Positions 18,531-28,312 of a DNA stretch of 64,000 bases are shown in pieces. Source of the stretch: Psychromonas sp. MB-3u-54 (lineage in GTDB: Bacteria; Pseudomonadota; Gammaproteobacteria; Enterobacterales; Psychromonadaceae); assembly GCF_002836415.1 (NCBI RefSeq), contig NZ_PJBP01000119.1, positions 1 to 64,000 of the forward strand, in the 5' to 3' direction. The notes beneath the pieces were generated by a model. That model did no database searches, was not told where the DNA came from, and saw only the letters and a list, made by a program, of their open reading frames with translations. The position numbers and the translations under genes were made by a program. How positions within the stretch are numbered: the first letter of the stretch is position 1; every line of letters begins with the position of its first letter.

Positions 18531-18560
18531 ACTTGACTATTTTTGTCAGGTATTTATAAT
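18531..18560 (+). promoter_or_regulatory. iscR promoter with probable IscR-type operator
   Basis: TTGACT (18533-18538) and TATAAT (18555-18560) are 16 bases apart. The spacer sequence TTGACTATTTTTGTCAGGTAT overlaps the -35 region, the position of Fe-S-IscR (type 1) sites in E. coli. The match to the type 1 consensus is only partial, so operator function is inferred from position. Confidence 0.6.
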
Positions 18561-18624
18561 GACGCTATGAAGTCCACGGAAAGTGTTGTTATATCTCATT
18601 TTCCCACTATATAAGTGAAGCATT

Positions 18625-19101
18625 ATGAAATTAACTTCAAAAGGGCGATATGCAGTAACCGCCATGATTGATGTCGCTATTAAAGAGCATACGGGACCGG
18701 TGCCATTAGCTGATATTTCGGCGCGCCAGGGGATATCTCTTTCATATCTCGAACAGCTTTTTTCTAAATTACGCAAAAAGGAATTGGTGAGCAGTGTTCG
18801 TGGTCCGGGTGGTGGTTATAAACTGGGCAAAGAGCGTCATCAAATCTCAGTTGCAATGATTATTGATGCTGTTAATGAGTCTGTAGACGTCAGAAAATGC
18901 AGCGGAAAAGGGGGCTGTTCGGAAGATGGGGTGCAATGTTTGACACACTCATTGTGGGCTCAGTTGAGTGATCGCATCAGTACCTTTTTAGATAACATTA
19001 CCCTTGAAGAATTAATGGTCTCTGAGCATGTGCAGCATATTTCTGGAATTCAAAATAATAAATTTAACCAAACTGAAAAGCTAAACGTTAAGTCACACTA
19101 A
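18625..19101 (+). CDS. iscR: Fe-S cluster-responsive regulator IscR
   Basis: 158 aa. Rrf2-family winged helix ([18 protein letters not shown] at the start; recognition region [20 protein letters not shown]) followed by the three cluster-ligand cysteines in [15 protein letters not shown], near residues 92-104. It represses the isc operon when carrying a [2Fe-2S] cluster, linking expression to iron-sulfur demand. It is the first gene of iscRSUA-hscBA-fdx-iscX. The following iscS starts 29 bases downstream. Confidence 0.96.
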   Translation: MKLTSKGRYAVTAMIDVAIKEHTGPVPLADISARQGISLSYLEQLFSKLRKKELVSSVRGPGGGYKLGKERHQISVAMIIDAVNESVDVRKCSGKGGCSEDGVQCLTHSLWAQLSDRISTFLDNITLEELMVSEHVQHISGIQNNKFNQTEKLNVKSH

Positions 19102-19130
19102 TACGTTCAGCTGTCACAGTGGAGATACAA

Positions 19131-20342
19131 ATGAAATTACCAATTTACCTTGATTACTCTTCAACCACACCGGTTGACCCACGTGTTGCAGAAAAAATGA
19201 TGCAATATTTAACTCCTGGCGGCGAGTTCGGTAATCCGGCTTCCCGTTCGCATCGTTTTGGCTGGCATGCAGAGGAAGCGGTAGATATCGCTCGTGAACA
19301 AATCGCAGATTTAATCAGTGCAGATCCTCGCGAAATTGTATTCACCTCCGGCGCGACAGAATCAAATAATCTTGCTATTAAAGGTGCCGCGCATTTTTAT
19401 GTTAAAAAAGGCAAGCACATCATTACCGCAAAAACTGAGCATAAAGCCGTATTAGACACTTGTCGTCAGCTTGAACGTGAAGGTTACGAAGTAACTTACC
19501 TTGATCCTAAGGAAGATGGCATAGTAACACCACAACAATTAGAAGAGGCATTACGTCCAGACACTGTTCTGGTTAGTTTGATGCACGTTAATAATGAAAT
19601 TGGTGTTATTCAAGATATCGCCGCATTTGGCGAACTGTGTCGCGCAAATAAAACTATCTTTCATGTTGATGCGGCGCAAAGTGCCGGCAAAATAGAGATT
19701 GATACCCAAGCTTTAAAAGTGGACTTAATGTCATTTTCAGCGCATAAAATTTACGGTCCTAAGGGCATTGGCGCATTATACGTCAGTCGTAAACCTCGTG
19801 TGCGTTTAGAAGCGCAAATGCACGGTGGCGGACATGAACGTGGTATGCGCAGTGGTACATTGCCGACACACCAAATAGCGGCAATGGGCGAAGCTTTCCG
19901 TATTGCCAAGGAAGAGATGGCGTCTGATAACGAACGTATTTTGGTATTAAGAACGCGTTTATTAAACGGCGTTAATGATATGGAAGAAGTGTACGTCAAC
20001 GGTTCTTTAGAAAACCGTGTTGCGGGTAATATCAATATTAGTTTTAACTATGTTGAAGGTGAGTCTTTGGTGATGGCGCTTAAAGATTTAGCGGTCTCTT
20101 CAGGCAGTGCATGTACCTCAGCAAGTTTAGAGCCTTCTTATGTTTTACGTGCGATAGGCCGTGATGATGAATTGGCACATAGTTCAATTCGTTTCAGTAT
20201 CGGCCGTTTCACTACGGAAGAAGAAATTGATTACGCAATTAATATTATTCGTAAAAATATTGGACGGTTACGTGATATGTCTCCTTTATGGGATATGTAT
20301 AAAGAAGGCATCGATATCAAGAGTATCGAGTGGTCACATTAA
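19131..20342 (+). CDS. iscS: cysteine desulfurase IscS
   Basis: 403 aa from the ATG at 19131, which follows a GGAGA ribosome site and matches the E. coli N-terminus [10 protein letters not shown]. An in-frame GTG 12 bases earlier would overlap the ribosome site and is rejected. This PLP enzyme has [10 protein letters not shown] with the Schiff-base lysine near 206 and the active-site loop [15 protein letters not shown] with the persulfide cysteine near 328. It supplies sulfur to IscU and to tRNA thiolation. Confidence 0.97.
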   Translation: MKLPIYLDYSSTTPVDPRVAEKMMQYLTPGGEFGNPASRSHRFGWHAEEAVDIAREQIADLISADPREIVFTSGATESNNLAIKGAAHFYVKKGKHIITAKTEHKAVLDTCRQLEREGYEVTYLDPKEDGIVTPQQLEEALRPDTVLVSLMHVNNEIGVIQDIAAFGELCRANKTIFHVDAAQSAGKIEIDTQALKVDLMSFSAHKIYGPKGIGALYVSRKPRVRLEAQMHGGGHERGMRSGTLPTHQIAAMGEAFRIAKEEMASDNERILVLRTRLLNGVNDMEEVYVNGSLENRVAGNINISFNYVEGESLVMALKDLAVSSGSACTSASLEPSYVLRAIGRDDELAHSSIRFSIGRFTTEEEIDYAINIIRKNIGRLRDMSPLWDMYKEGIDIKSIEWSH

Positions 20343-20471
20343 TCGATTTGATTGAGCTTTTTAGATAATAGTACAAGGTTTTAAAAGAAGCATTGTACTG
20401 TTATCAAAGAGAACGAACACTAAATTACATTCACAAACGATATTAGATAAAAGACTAAAAGGATAACTATC

Positions 20472-20858
20472 ATGGCTTACAGCGAAAAAGTAATAGACCA
20501 TTATGAAAACCCACGTAACGTTGGTTCATTTGACAAAGATGATCAAAGCGTTGCAACCGGCATGGTCGGCGCACCTGCTTGTGGTGATGTAATGAAACTA
20601 CAGCTTAAAATTGGTGAGAATGGTCTGATTGAAGATGCTAAATTCAAAACATATGGTTGCGGTAGCGCAATAGCATCGAGCTCTTTAGTGACTGAATGGG
20701 TCAAAGGTAAAACGCTCGATCAAGCGGCCACGATTTCTAACACTCAAATTTCAGCAGAGCTTGCTTTACCGCCAGTGAAAATTCACTGTTCTATTCTTGC
20801 TGAAGATGCTATTAAAGCGGCAATTACTGATTATAAAAGTAAACATCCGAACGCATAA
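20472..20858 (+). CDS. iscU: Fe-S scaffold protein IscU
   Basis: 128 aa. The three ligand cysteines are present in GAPACGDVM (C37, with D39), TYGCGSA (C63) and the KIHCS motif (C106). The motif LPPVKIHCS is the HscA recognition site. It assembles [2Fe-2S] clusters on IscS-derived sulfur. It begins 129 bases after iscS, with a strong AAGGA site. Confidence 0.97.
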   Translation: MAYSEKVIDHYENPRNVGSFDKDDQSVATGMVGAPACGDVMKLQLKIGENGLIEDAKFKTYGCGSAIASSSLVTEWVKGKTLDQAATISNTQISAELALPPVKIHCSILAEDAIKAAITDYKSKHPNA

Positions 20859-20931
20859 AAGCGGTTTGGCAGGTATCATCTTGATGATATTTGCCAATAT
20901 TAAATATTTGAATTAATAACTGGAGTCAATT

Positions 20932-21255
20932 TTGGCTATCACAATGACAGAACCAGCCGCAAAACATGTTGCTGCTTTTCTATCTAATCGCGGTAAAGGG
21001 ATTGGTTTACGGTTAGGGGTTAAAACATCGGGTTGCTCAGGTATGGCTTATGTACTTGAATTCGTTGATGTGCTTAATGATGACGATGAAGTATTTATTG
21101 ATAAAGGCGTCAAAGTCATTGTAGATAAAAAAAGTCTCCTGTATATCGACGGTACTGAATTAGATTTTGTTAAAGAAGGCCTAAATGAAGGCTTTGAATT
21201 TAATAACCCTAATATAGACGGTGAGTGTGGTTGCGGTGAAAGTTTTAGTGTCTAA
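20932..21255 (+). CDS. iscA: Fe-S assembly A-type carrier IscA
   Basis: 107 aa. The start is TTG, chosen because it aligns with the E. coli terminus and follows TGGAG at 20921; the nearest ATG (20944) would remove conserved residues. The A-type cysteines are visible in TSGCSGMAY (C35) and the C-terminal ECGCGES pair. It carries iron or clusters to targets. Confidence 0.95.
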   Translation: MAITMTEPAAKHVAAFLSNRGKGIGLRLGVKTSGCSGMAYVLEFVDVLNDDDEVFIDKGVKVIVDKKSLLYIDGTELDFVKEGLNEGFEFNNPNIDGECGCGESFSV

Positions 21256-21351
21256 CACTTAAATTTAAGCCTTTAACCCGTTATACTGATAAATCGTATT
21301 TTTACTGAGGAATTATGTTTACATTTTTCCTCTTTTTTTTAGGGAACTATT

Positions 21352-21861
21352 GTGAATTACTTCGATCTATTTTCTCTTCCGGTTATATTTCCAATTGATC
21401 AAGCCCGATTATCTGAAACTTACCGCGAACTGCAAAAGCAAACTCATCCTGATAAATTTGTGATGAAAAGCGACAGTGAACGTCTGCGCGCAATGCAGAA
21501 AAGTACAGAAATAAATGATGCTTATCAGACATTAAAAAACAGTTGCTTACGTGCACAATATTTGCTGTTATTGGCAGGTCTGGATATCGCTTTAGAACAA
21601 AAAACATTACAAGATACTGCTTTTCTGGTGCAGCAGATGGAATGGCGTGAAAGTATCGCTGCATTTACAGAAGACGATCAAGATAAAATTGATGAATTTG
21701 CACTGCAATTACAGCAGCAGGTCGCAGACTTAGAGTCAAAGATAGAAGTGCAACTTCAAAATGATGAATTGGAAGCAACGGCGAACAGCATCAGACAATT
21801 AAAATTTATGCTCAAACTTCAAATTGAATTAGCTTTAATCGAAGAAAAATTATTCGATTAA
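21352..21861 (+). CDS. hscB: co-chaperone HscB
   Basis: 169 aa with a GTG start and AGGGA ribosome site. The N-terminal J domain (1-75) has the HPD motif in QTHPDKF, and the C-terminal three-helix bundle binds IscU. It stimulates HscA ATPase activity and delivers IscU. Canonical isc operons have hscB and hscA nearly abutting. Here they are separated by 263 bases because of an inserted MITE-like element. Confidence 0.95.
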   Translation: MNYFDLFSLPVIFPIDQARLSETYRELQKQTHPDKFVMKSDSERLRAMQKSTEINDAYQTLKNSCLRAQYLLLLAGLDIALEQKTLQDTAFLVQQMEWRESIAAFTEDDQDKIDEFALQLQQQVADLESKIEVQLQNDELEATANSIRQLKFMLKLQIELALIEEKLFD

Positions 21862-21866
21862 TACTA

Positions 21867-22098
21867 ATACCAAAAGAACTAAAAAGGTGATCACCCTTGC
21901 TGGTTAAAATTATCCCTAACTGCGTGATGAGTTTTATTTAGAAGATCCTGTTCTTCACCACTTCGTGGTCAGCTAAAGCTGTTCAAAATCCTTGCATAGG
22001 ATTTGTGAAGTGAGAATAACGATCCAATCCAACTCGCGTCTTGTTAGTGCTTATTTTTCCTTTGTACTCATTGATTACTTCATTAATTATTTTGGTAT
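21867..22098 (+). mobile_element. MITE-like element A, compact copy inside the isc operon
   Basis: 232 bp with imperfect inverted ends: ATACCAAAAGAACTAAA on the left and, read on the complement, ATACCAAAATAATTAAT on the right. It carries one three-hairpin unit (about 21935-22000; AGAA...TTCT, CCAC-TTC-GTGG, CAGC-TAAA-GCTG). It matches both flanks of the 17.1-kb copy. It fills nearly the whole hscB-hscA gap, starting 6 bases after the hscB stop and ending 27 bases before hscA. It is transcribed as part of the operon unless it terminates or starts transcripts itself. Confidence 0.85.
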
Positions 22099-22124
22099 CA
22101 CACTAGAAAACAGGATATTAAACG

Positions 22125-23996
22125 ATGGCATTACTTCAAATTGCAGAGCCCGGTTTATCTGCAGCGCCTCACCAGCATAAATTAGCGGCTGGTATCGATT
22201 TAGGTACAACCAATTCATTGGTTGCAACTGTTCGTAGTGGTGGGGCTGTTACATTAGTCGACCATCAGCAACAAGATATGCTGCCATCCGTTGTGCACTA
22301 CGGTGAAAAAGATGATCAGGGCGATACGCAGATAAGCGTCGGTCATGATGCACGGCAACACCTTTTAACGGATCCCTTAAATACATTAGTTTCCGTTAAA
22401 CGACTGATTGGCAAGACATTAGCCGATTTGGATAAAACTCATCTTCCCTACCAGCTTAGCGCTCACGAAAGTGGTTTGGCGCAAATTGACACCAGAGCAG
22501 GTGCAATAAATGCGGTTCAGGCTTCAAGTGAAATTTTAAAAGCATTAAGCCTGCGTGCAGCGGAAAGTATGCAGGGAGAGCTTGATGGCGTTGTCATCAC
22601 AGTGCCTGCTTATTTTGACGATGCACAACGTCAAGGCACAAAAGATGCCGCACGTTTGGCAGGTTTACATGTTTTACGTTTATTAAACGAGCCTACTGCT
22701 GCGGCCATTGCCTATGGACTTGATTCCGGGCAAGAGGGCGTGATTGCCGTTTATGATTTAGGGGGCGGAACTTTTGATATCTCTATTTTGCGTCTGCATG
22801 CTGGGGTTTTTGAAGTACTTGCTACGGGTGGTGATACGGCCCTTGGTGGTGATGATTTTGACTTGACCATTGTCAACTGGATTAAATCTGAAGCCAGTAT
22901 TACCGGTGAAATATCGCCGCAATTACAACAAGAGTTATTACAGGTTGCTCGCGCCAGCAAACAGCAGTTAAGCGATAAACAACAGGTTGAGATTAAACTT
23001 AATACTGTGCAGTGGTCAGGCACGCTTGATAAAAACACTTTTGATGGGCTGATTGAAAAATTGGTTCAAAAAACATTACGTGCCTGTAAGCGGGCAGTCA
23101 GAGATGCTGAAATCAACCTCGATGAAATAGCGGAAGTTGTTATGGTGGGTGGTTCAACGCGCGTCCCGTTAGTGCGTGAGAAAGTGGCTGATTACTTTAA
23201 AAAGGAACTGCTAACCAATATTGATCCCGATAAAGTGGTTGCTATTGGCGCTGCCATCCAGGCCGACATTTTAGTCGGTAACAAACCTGATTCAGAAATG
23301 CTATTATTGGATGTACTGCCTCTCTCATTGGGTTTAGAGACCATGGGCGAGTTAGTTGAAAAAGTCATACCCCGTAATACTACTATTCCCGTTGCTCGTG
23401 CGCAGGAGTTTACTACCTTTAAAGACGGTCAAACCGCCATGTTAATCCATGTTTTACAAGGCGAGCGAGAAATGGTCGCTGATTGCCGTTCTTTAGCGCG
23501 GTTTGTATTAACAGGTATTCCGCCAATGGCGGCAGGTGCAGCACATATTAAAGTAACTTTTCAAGTTGATGCGGATGGTTTATTAAGTGTTAATGCAATG
23601 GAAAAATCTTCTGGGGTGCATGCATCCATAGAAGCCAAGCCTTCCTATGGTTTAAGCGATGAGCAGGTGATGGAGATGTTAACTGATTCCATGACCTTTG
23701 CTGAAAAAGATATGCAGGCGCGTACGTTAATTGAGCAAAAAGTTGAAGTGAAGCGTGTTATTGAAAATCTTGAAGCGGCACTTGATAAAGATGGTGCTGA
23801 GCTGCTTGACTTAGATGAATATCAAGTCATTAAAGATAATATTAATGTGCTTGCTAAAATTGCGAAAGGCGATGATGTTCATGCCATTAAAGAAGCACTT
23901 GAAGCGATTGATAAACTAACTGATCACTACGCATCATTACGTATGGATTCATCAATCAAAAGCGCATTAACGGGTCGCTCAGTAGAGCAAATTTAG
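22125..23996 (+). CDS. hscA: Hsp70-type chaperone HscA
   Basis: 623 aa (E. coli 616). The ATPase signatures are [15 protein letters not shown] near 20, [14 protein letters not shown] near 209, and [17 protein letters not shown] near 338. The substrate domain with a lid follows. It is specialised for IscU, releasing clusters with HscB. The start uses CAGGA at 22110, just beyond the right end of the MITE-like insertion, so the ribosome site is intact. fdx follows 39 bases later. Confidence 0.97.
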   Translation: MALLQIAEPGLSAAPHQHKLAAGIDLGTTNSLVATVRSGGAVTLVDHQQQDMLPSVVHYGEKDDQGDTQISVGHDARQHLLTDPLNTLVSVKRLIGKTLADLDKTHLPYQLSAHESGLAQIDTRAGAINAVQASSEILKALSLRAAESMQGELDGVVITVPAYFDDAQRQGTKDAARLAGLHVLRLLNEPTAAAIAYGLDSGQEGVIAVYDLGGGTFDISILRLHAGVFEVLATGGDTALGGDDFDLTIVNWIKSEASITGEISPQLQQELLQVARASKQQLSDKQQVEIKLNTVQWSGTLDKNTFDGLIEKLVQKTLRACKRAVRDAEINLDEIAEVVMVGGSTRVPLVREKVADYFKKELLTNIDPDKVVAIGAAIQADILVGNKPDSEMLLLDVLPLSLGLETMGELVEKVIPRNTTIPVARAQEFTTFKDGQTAMLIHVLQGEREMVADCRSLARFVLTGIPPMAAGAAHIKVTFQVDADGLLSVNAMEKSSGVHASIEAKPSYGLSDEQVMEMLTDSMTFAEKDMQARTLIEQKVEVKRVIENLEAALDKDGAELLDLDEYQVIKDNINVLAKIAKGDDVHAIKEALEAIDKLTDHYASLRMDSSIKSALTGRSVEQI

Positions 23997-24035
23997 TCCG
24001 TCTAATTAATTTAAAAGATAGAAGGTACAATTAAT

Positions 24036-24377
24036 ATGCCAAAAGTAATATTTTTACCCCATGAAGAGTTATGTCCTGATGGTTTAGTGATTGAAGTTAA
24101 AGAAGGCGAGACTATTTTAGATATTGCCTTAAAAAACCACATTCATATTGAACATGCCTGTGAAAAATCCTGTGCTTGCACTACCTGTCATGTTGTCGTT
24201 CGAGAAGGCTTTGAGTCGCTTGAAGAAAGTGATGAGCTGGAAGATGACATGTTAGATAAAGCATGGGGACTTGAGCCTGACTCCCGCTTAAGCTGCCAGG
24301 CCTGCGTAACAAACAAAGATTTAGTAGTAGAAATTCCTAAATATACCGTTAATATGGTGTCAGAAAGTCATTCTTAA
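24036..24377 (+). CDS. fdx: ISC-type [2Fe-2S] ferredoxin
   Basis: 113 aa. The cluster ligands are C42, C48 and C51 in ACEKSCACTTC plus the distal cysteine in LSCQACV near 86, matching adrenodoxin-like Fdx. It supplies electrons for cluster assembly on IscU. It is located between hscA and iscX as in E. coli. Confidence 0.96.
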   Translation: MPKVIFLPHEELCPDGLVIEVKEGETILDIALKNHIHIEHACEKSCACTTCHVVVREGFESLEESDELEDDMLDKAWGLEPDSRLSCQACVTNKDLVVEIPKYTVNMVSESHS

Positions 24378-24418
24378 TATCAGACTAAGCTGTATTTAAC
24401 TCTAATGAGGAAATAAAC

Positions 24419-24616
24419 ATGACATTCAAATGGATAGATTCTTTAGAAATAGCGTTAGCTTTGATTGATAAATACCCAAAGCAAGATCCAACCCAACTGC
24501 ATTTTACTGCGTTGCGTGAGTGGATTTTGAGTCTCGATGATTTTGATGATGATCCTAACCATTGTAGCGAGCGGATTTTAGAGGCCGTACAGCAATGCTG
24601 GATTGATGAAATTTAA
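24419..24616 (+). CDS. iscX: Fe-S assembly protein IscX
   Basis: 65 aa. The acidic C-terminal half with LDDFDDDP and the N-terminal FKWIDSLEIA match IscX (YfhJ), an IscS-binding modulator of cluster assembly. It is the last isc gene, followed by a terminator and then pepB. Confidence 0.95.
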   Translation: MTFKWIDSLEIALALIDKYPKQDPTQLHFTALREWILSLDDFDDDPNHCSERILEAVQQCWIDEI

Positions 24617-24629
24617 TTTAATCATTTTT

Positions 24630-24662
24630 AAAAACGCAAGCTTCGGCTTGCGTTTTTGTTTT
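24630..24662 (+). terminator. terminator after iscX
   Basis: AAAACGCAAGC pairs with GCTTGCGTTTT around TTCG and is followed by GTTTTTTG. It lies 17 bases before the pepB start, so pepB may depend on read-through or its own promoter. Confidence 0.85.
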
Positions 24663-24678
24663 TTGAAAAGGTAATCAT

Positions 24679-25971
24679 ATGAGCCATGTTTTTTCGGTTT
24701 CTTTAAGTTTTGCAGCGGCGTCGACAATCTGGGGGAAGGGGGCTCTGCTGAGTTTTTCCGAGGGTTATGCAACTATCCATTTAAATAAAGATAAACCCTT
24801 ATTCCAGCAGGTTCAAACAGCGGCTCGCAAGTTAGATAATATGTCGCTTGAAGGTATTAAATTAAATGGTGACCTCTGGGATAGGGAGCTGCGTTGGGCA
24901 TTTTTACAGGGTTTTTATAATGCCAAAAAAGGCGCCAATGTAGATTTTTCTGAATTAGATCCAAGTCAGTTACAAAGCCTTACGGCGCAAAAAGATATTG
25001 TTGAATGGGTACGTGAAACGATTAATCTTGGGCCCGAAGCTTTAGCGCCTAATGTACTTTGTGAGAAAGCGGTTAAATTAATAGAATCTGTTTTACCTGA
25101 AGGTGTCACCATTGCCCATCATATAATCGAAGGTGAAGACTTATTAATAGAAAACTATCAGGGAATTTATCAGGTTGGTCGAGGCAGTGAGCGTCCGCCC
25201 TGTATGTTACAACTGGATTTTAATCCAACGGGTGATCCTGACGCAGCCGTTGACTATGCTTTAGTCGGTAAAGGGATTACTTTTGATTCAGGTGGTTATA
25301 GTTTAAAACCGAGCGGTTCGATGGCCATCATGAAGAGTGATATGGGCGGAGCTGCGACGCTCACCGGCGCATTAGCACTGGCTATTGTTAACGGCTTAAA
25401 TAAGCGGGTTAAATTATACCTGTGCTGCGCAGAAAATTTGGTCAGCGGTCATGCCTATAAATTGGGCGATGTGATCACTTATAAGAATGGCGTAACGGTT
25501 GAAGTGTTAAACAGTGATGCTGAGGGGCGTTTAGTGTTGGCCGACGGTCTGATTGCAGCGCAGGAAGATAACGCGCAAATTATTATTGATGCGGCAACCT
25601 TAACCGGATCCGCTAAAATGGCTGTCGGGCGTGATTATAACTGTGTATTAAGCATGGATGATCAACTGGCCGAGCTCGCAAGTCGCTGTGCTCAGGAGGA
25701 AAATGAATTACTGTGGCGTTTACCCTTTGAAGAGTTTCATCTCCAGCAAATTAGCTCCTCATTTGCCGATATTGCAAATATTCACAGTGCCGAGGGCATG
25801 GCTGGCGCTTCAACTGCGACGGCATTTTTAGCTAATTTTGTTATTAAACCACAATCAAATTGGGTACATTTTGATCTCTCGGGCAGTTATCAGCTGAGTG
25901 CAAATGGTTTGTGGGCAACGGGTGGTAAAGGCCACGGTGTGCGCACTATCAGTAAGATGTTATTCGCTTAA
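24679..25971 (+). CDS. pepB: aminopeptidase B (M17 leucyl aminopeptidase family)
   Basis: 430 aa. The M17 metal-site motifs VGKGITFDSGGYSLKPS near 196, MKSDMGGAAT near 215 and the signature NSDAEGRLVLAD near 275 are intact, predicting a hexameric two-metal aminopeptidase. The length and position after iscX match PepB of enterobacteria rather than PepA, which is longer. Confidence 0.93.
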   Translation: MSHVFSVSLSFAAASTIWGKGALLSFSEGYATIHLNKDKPLFQQVQTAARKLDNMSLEGIKLNGDLWDRELRWAFLQGFYNAKKGANVDFSELDPSQLQSLTAQKDIVEWVRETINLGPEALAPNVLCEKAVKLIESVLPEGVTIAHHIIEGEDLLIENYQGIYQVGRGSERPPCMLQLDFNPTGDPDAAVDYALVGKGITFDSGGYSLKPSGSMAIMKSDMGGAATLTGALALAIVNGLNKRVKLYLCCAENLVSGHAYKLGDVITYKNGVTVEVLNSDAEGRLVLADGLIAAQEDNAQIIIDAATLTGSAKMAVGRDYNCVLSMDDQLAELASRCAQEENELLWRLPFEEFHLQQISSSFADIANIHSAEGMAGASTATAFLANFVIKPQSNWVHFDLSGSYQLSANGLWATGGKGHGVRTISKMLFA

Positions 25972-26016
25972 TCCGTAATCAGACAATAAAAAGCGTGCCA
26001 GTAAAAATAGTGCTAT

Positions 26017-26056
26017 AAAAAAAGGACGGTACAATTTAATTGTACCGTCCTTTTTT
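26017..26056. terminator. bidirectional terminator between pepB and the DUF4382 gene
   Basis: AAAAAAGGACGGTACAA pairs with its complement TTGTACCGTCCTTTTTT around a short AT loop, between the two convergent genes. Confidence 0.92.
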
Positions 26057-26088
26057 ACTATTACTTAAGATCTGATTTACTAAACCGG

Positions 26089-27051
26089 CTAAAAAGTAGC
26101 GACAGTTGTTGGGTTTTCTGCTGTGACGTCTATTGGCTCTCTAGCTGAATGAATGAAAAAATTCTCTTCATTCGCCAGTTCCGGATCATCATTCTGTGCT
26201 GTACAGGTATAACCTAAGCTATAGCTGCCGGCAACCACAAAACCGAACTCATAGTTATACCCTTGAGTGATATCGTCATTAATCGCATTGGCCCGAGCAG
26301 AAGCGATGGGTGCTATTGCAGGTGCAACTACATTACCTCTAAAGTCAGACATGTTAGCCAAGGATGTGTCGCTTGGGTATAAATATACGGCGTGTCCAGC
26401 GTTTTCCCTACAGTCGATGCTTGTATTTATGCTGATTTCACCGGAGATACTGCCAACATCAGATAAGTTAATCAATTCAATGCCCGTTGGTTTAAGGGTC
26501 CAATAATCTTTATTGCCTTTAGGACCCTGCATAATTTTCAATAAATCAAATTCTGCTACAAAATTGTTACTGCCTGCTGCTATGGTAAATTTTTTATTAA
26601 TAAACAAACGGCCTGTATTCGAATCTTCAGCTCCAACGCCACCACAGGAACCCTTGCTGTTAGTTGTCAGTCCGGCAATACTGCCATTCATTGTCTTAAC
26701 ATATGAACTAGTCTCATTATTTGGGTCCTCATTTTTTTCCATGTAGATACACATCTGGTATTCACCCACCGGAATAGATTGCCCGCTGACTAGCACTTCC
26801 ATTTCGCTTCCTTGAACTTTGATCAGATCGACATTTTTTAATCCGCCGTCTTCGGAAACATCAAAAGAGATAGCGCCTTTATAGTTTTTAAGCACAACTT
26901 GTTTAAAAGAAATATTAACAACTTTTGCGTCAGCCGGATTATCGGATACGGCAAGATTGAATTTGCCCATTTTTGTGTCATCACTACCGCTATTACATGC
27001 CGTCAGTAAAGTGGTTAAAGAGAGTGCGAACAGGTTTTTTTTGTATTTCAT
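26089..27051 (-). CDS. DUF4382 outer-surface lipoprotein
   Basis: 320 aa. Signal peptide with lipobox LLTACNS (cysteine near 19), then a DUF4382-type domain (about 29-195: FNLAVSDNPADAKVVNISFKQ at its start) and a second beta-rich region. DUF4382 proteins are secreted or lipid-anchored, with a prealbumin-like fold and no defined role. Four cysteines after the lipobox could form disulfides. It is monocistronic, convergent with pepB. Confidence 0.8.
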   Translation of the reverse strand: MKYKKNLFALSLTTLLTACNSGSDDTKMGKFNLAVSDNPADAKVVNISFKQVVLKNYKGAISFDVSEDGGLKNVDLIKVQGSEMEVLVSGQSIPVGEYQMCIYMEKNEDPNNETSSYVKTMNGSIAGLTTNSKGSCGGVGAEDSNTGRLFINKKFTIAAGSNNFVAEFDLLKIMQGPKGNKDYWTLKPTGIELINLSDVGSISGEISINTSIDCRENAGHAVYLYPSDTSLANMSDFRGNVVAPAIAPIASARANAINDDITQGYNYEFGFVVAGSYSLGYTCTAQNDDPELANEENFFIHSAREPIDVTAENPTTVATF

Positions 27052-27392
27052 AATTCACCTCTTATTCAAATTGTTAGCAGTGACGGCAGCCTCTGTGTTA
27101 ATTTATGCAAATAAATTAAAATAGAAACAGTCAAAATATTAATGACAACTTATCTATTGAGGGGGCGATTTTATATTAACCTTATGCAGAATACGGGCTA
27201 GAATATAACCCGCTAATCCTAACCAACCTAAAGTGTAGGCTGCAAGCGGATTGGATACCAATAATTATTGTTACATTGCACTCATTATATTGATTCTAAT
27301 GAGATGTATTATCTTCAAAATGAGCTGCCGGGCGCAATGAATAAAGGGCAGCTTGCCGGTTTTTACGAAACATAGACTGTTAAGGATTAATC
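27052..27392. other. intergenic region upstream of nagK
   Basis: Divergent promoter region of about 340 bases. An inverted repeat AGCTGCC...GGGCAGCT lies near 27332-27353, shortly before the ribosome site of nagK. Nothing else is recognised. Confidence 0.4.
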
Positions 27393-28292
27393 ATGCGTTA
27401 CGGCTTAGATATTGGAGGCACTAAGATTGAAATTGTGGTCTTTGATCGGGATTTTAAGGTGATAGATACCGCCAGAGTCGCCACACCAAGTGACAATTAT
27501 CCGCATTTTATTCAAACAATTTGCCAACTGGTAAGTCAAAGAGACAGGCAATATTCCTGTATTGGCAGTGTCGGTATCGGCCTGCCCGGTGTGCAGGAAA
27601 CGGATACATCGAAACAGATATCTTCCAATATCCCCTGCTTAACCGGGCAGTACGTCGCCCGTGATTTGGAAAAAGAGCTCAAGAGAAAGGTGAATATTGA
27701 TAATGATAGCCGCTGTTTTGCGCTTTGTGAGGCATTAACCGGCGCAGGTCAGGGGAACGGCAGAGTATTTGCTGCGGTACTCGGTACCGGTGTGGGGGGC
27801 GGATTAGTGCTTGACGGTAAATTGTACCGTGGCGCAAGCGGGATTGCCGGTGAATGGGGACATATGCCGATTTCTGCCCATTTAGTCAACCAATATGGAC
27901 TGTTTGTAAAACAGTGCAATTGCGGTCTTTATGGCTGTTTAGAGCATTACATTTCAGGCACCGGATTAAGCAATCTTTGCCAACATTTTTTAGAGGAAGA
28001 CCTGCAGGCCGAGCAACTTTTACAACGGATCACAGACAAAGACGCGCAAGCGCTGCACGTCTATCAAGTATTTATTGATATTTTATGTAGTGGTTTTGCA
28101 AATCTGCAGTTGACCTATGATGTTGATATTATTGTTCTTGGCGGCGGTTTATCCAATATAAAACGTCTTTATGCCGATCTTCAGCAGCGTTTACCCCATT
28201 TTTTATTTAAAGGGATTCAAGCTGTGTCTATTGTCCCTGCGCAATTTGGTGACAGCAGTGGGGTACGTGGAGCGGCTTTATTGGCCAATTGA
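27393..28292 (+). CDS. nagK: N-acetylglucosamine kinase (ROK family)
   Basis: 299 aa. The ATP-binding GLDIGGTKIEIVVFD at the N-terminus, VGIGLPG near 68, GTGVGGGLVLDGKLYRG near 131, GEWGHM near 156 and the ROK zinc motif CNCGLYGCLEHY near 177 are present. The segments NIDNDSRCFALCEA and VLGGGLSN align best with E. coli NagK, which phosphorylates N-acetylglucosamine released by peptidoglycan or chitin breakdown. A fructokinase (Mak) assignment is the main alternative. Confidence 0.8.
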   Translation: MRYGLDIGGTKIEIVVFDRDFKVIDTARVATPSDNYPHFIQTICQLVSQRDRQYSCIGSVGIGLPGVQETDTSKQISSNIPCLTGQYVARDLEKELKRKVNIDNDSRCFALCEALTGAGQGNGRVFAAVLGTGVGGGLVLDGKLYRGASGIAGEWGHMPISAHLVNQYGLFVKQCNCGLYGCLEHYISGTGLSNLCQHFLEEDLQAEQLLQRITDKDAQALHVYQVFIDILCSGFANLQLTYDVDIIVLGGGLSNIKRLYADLQQRLPHFLFKGIQAVSIVPAQFGDSSGVRGAALLAN

Positions 28293-28312
28293 TTATCGCA
28301 ATATTAAACGCC

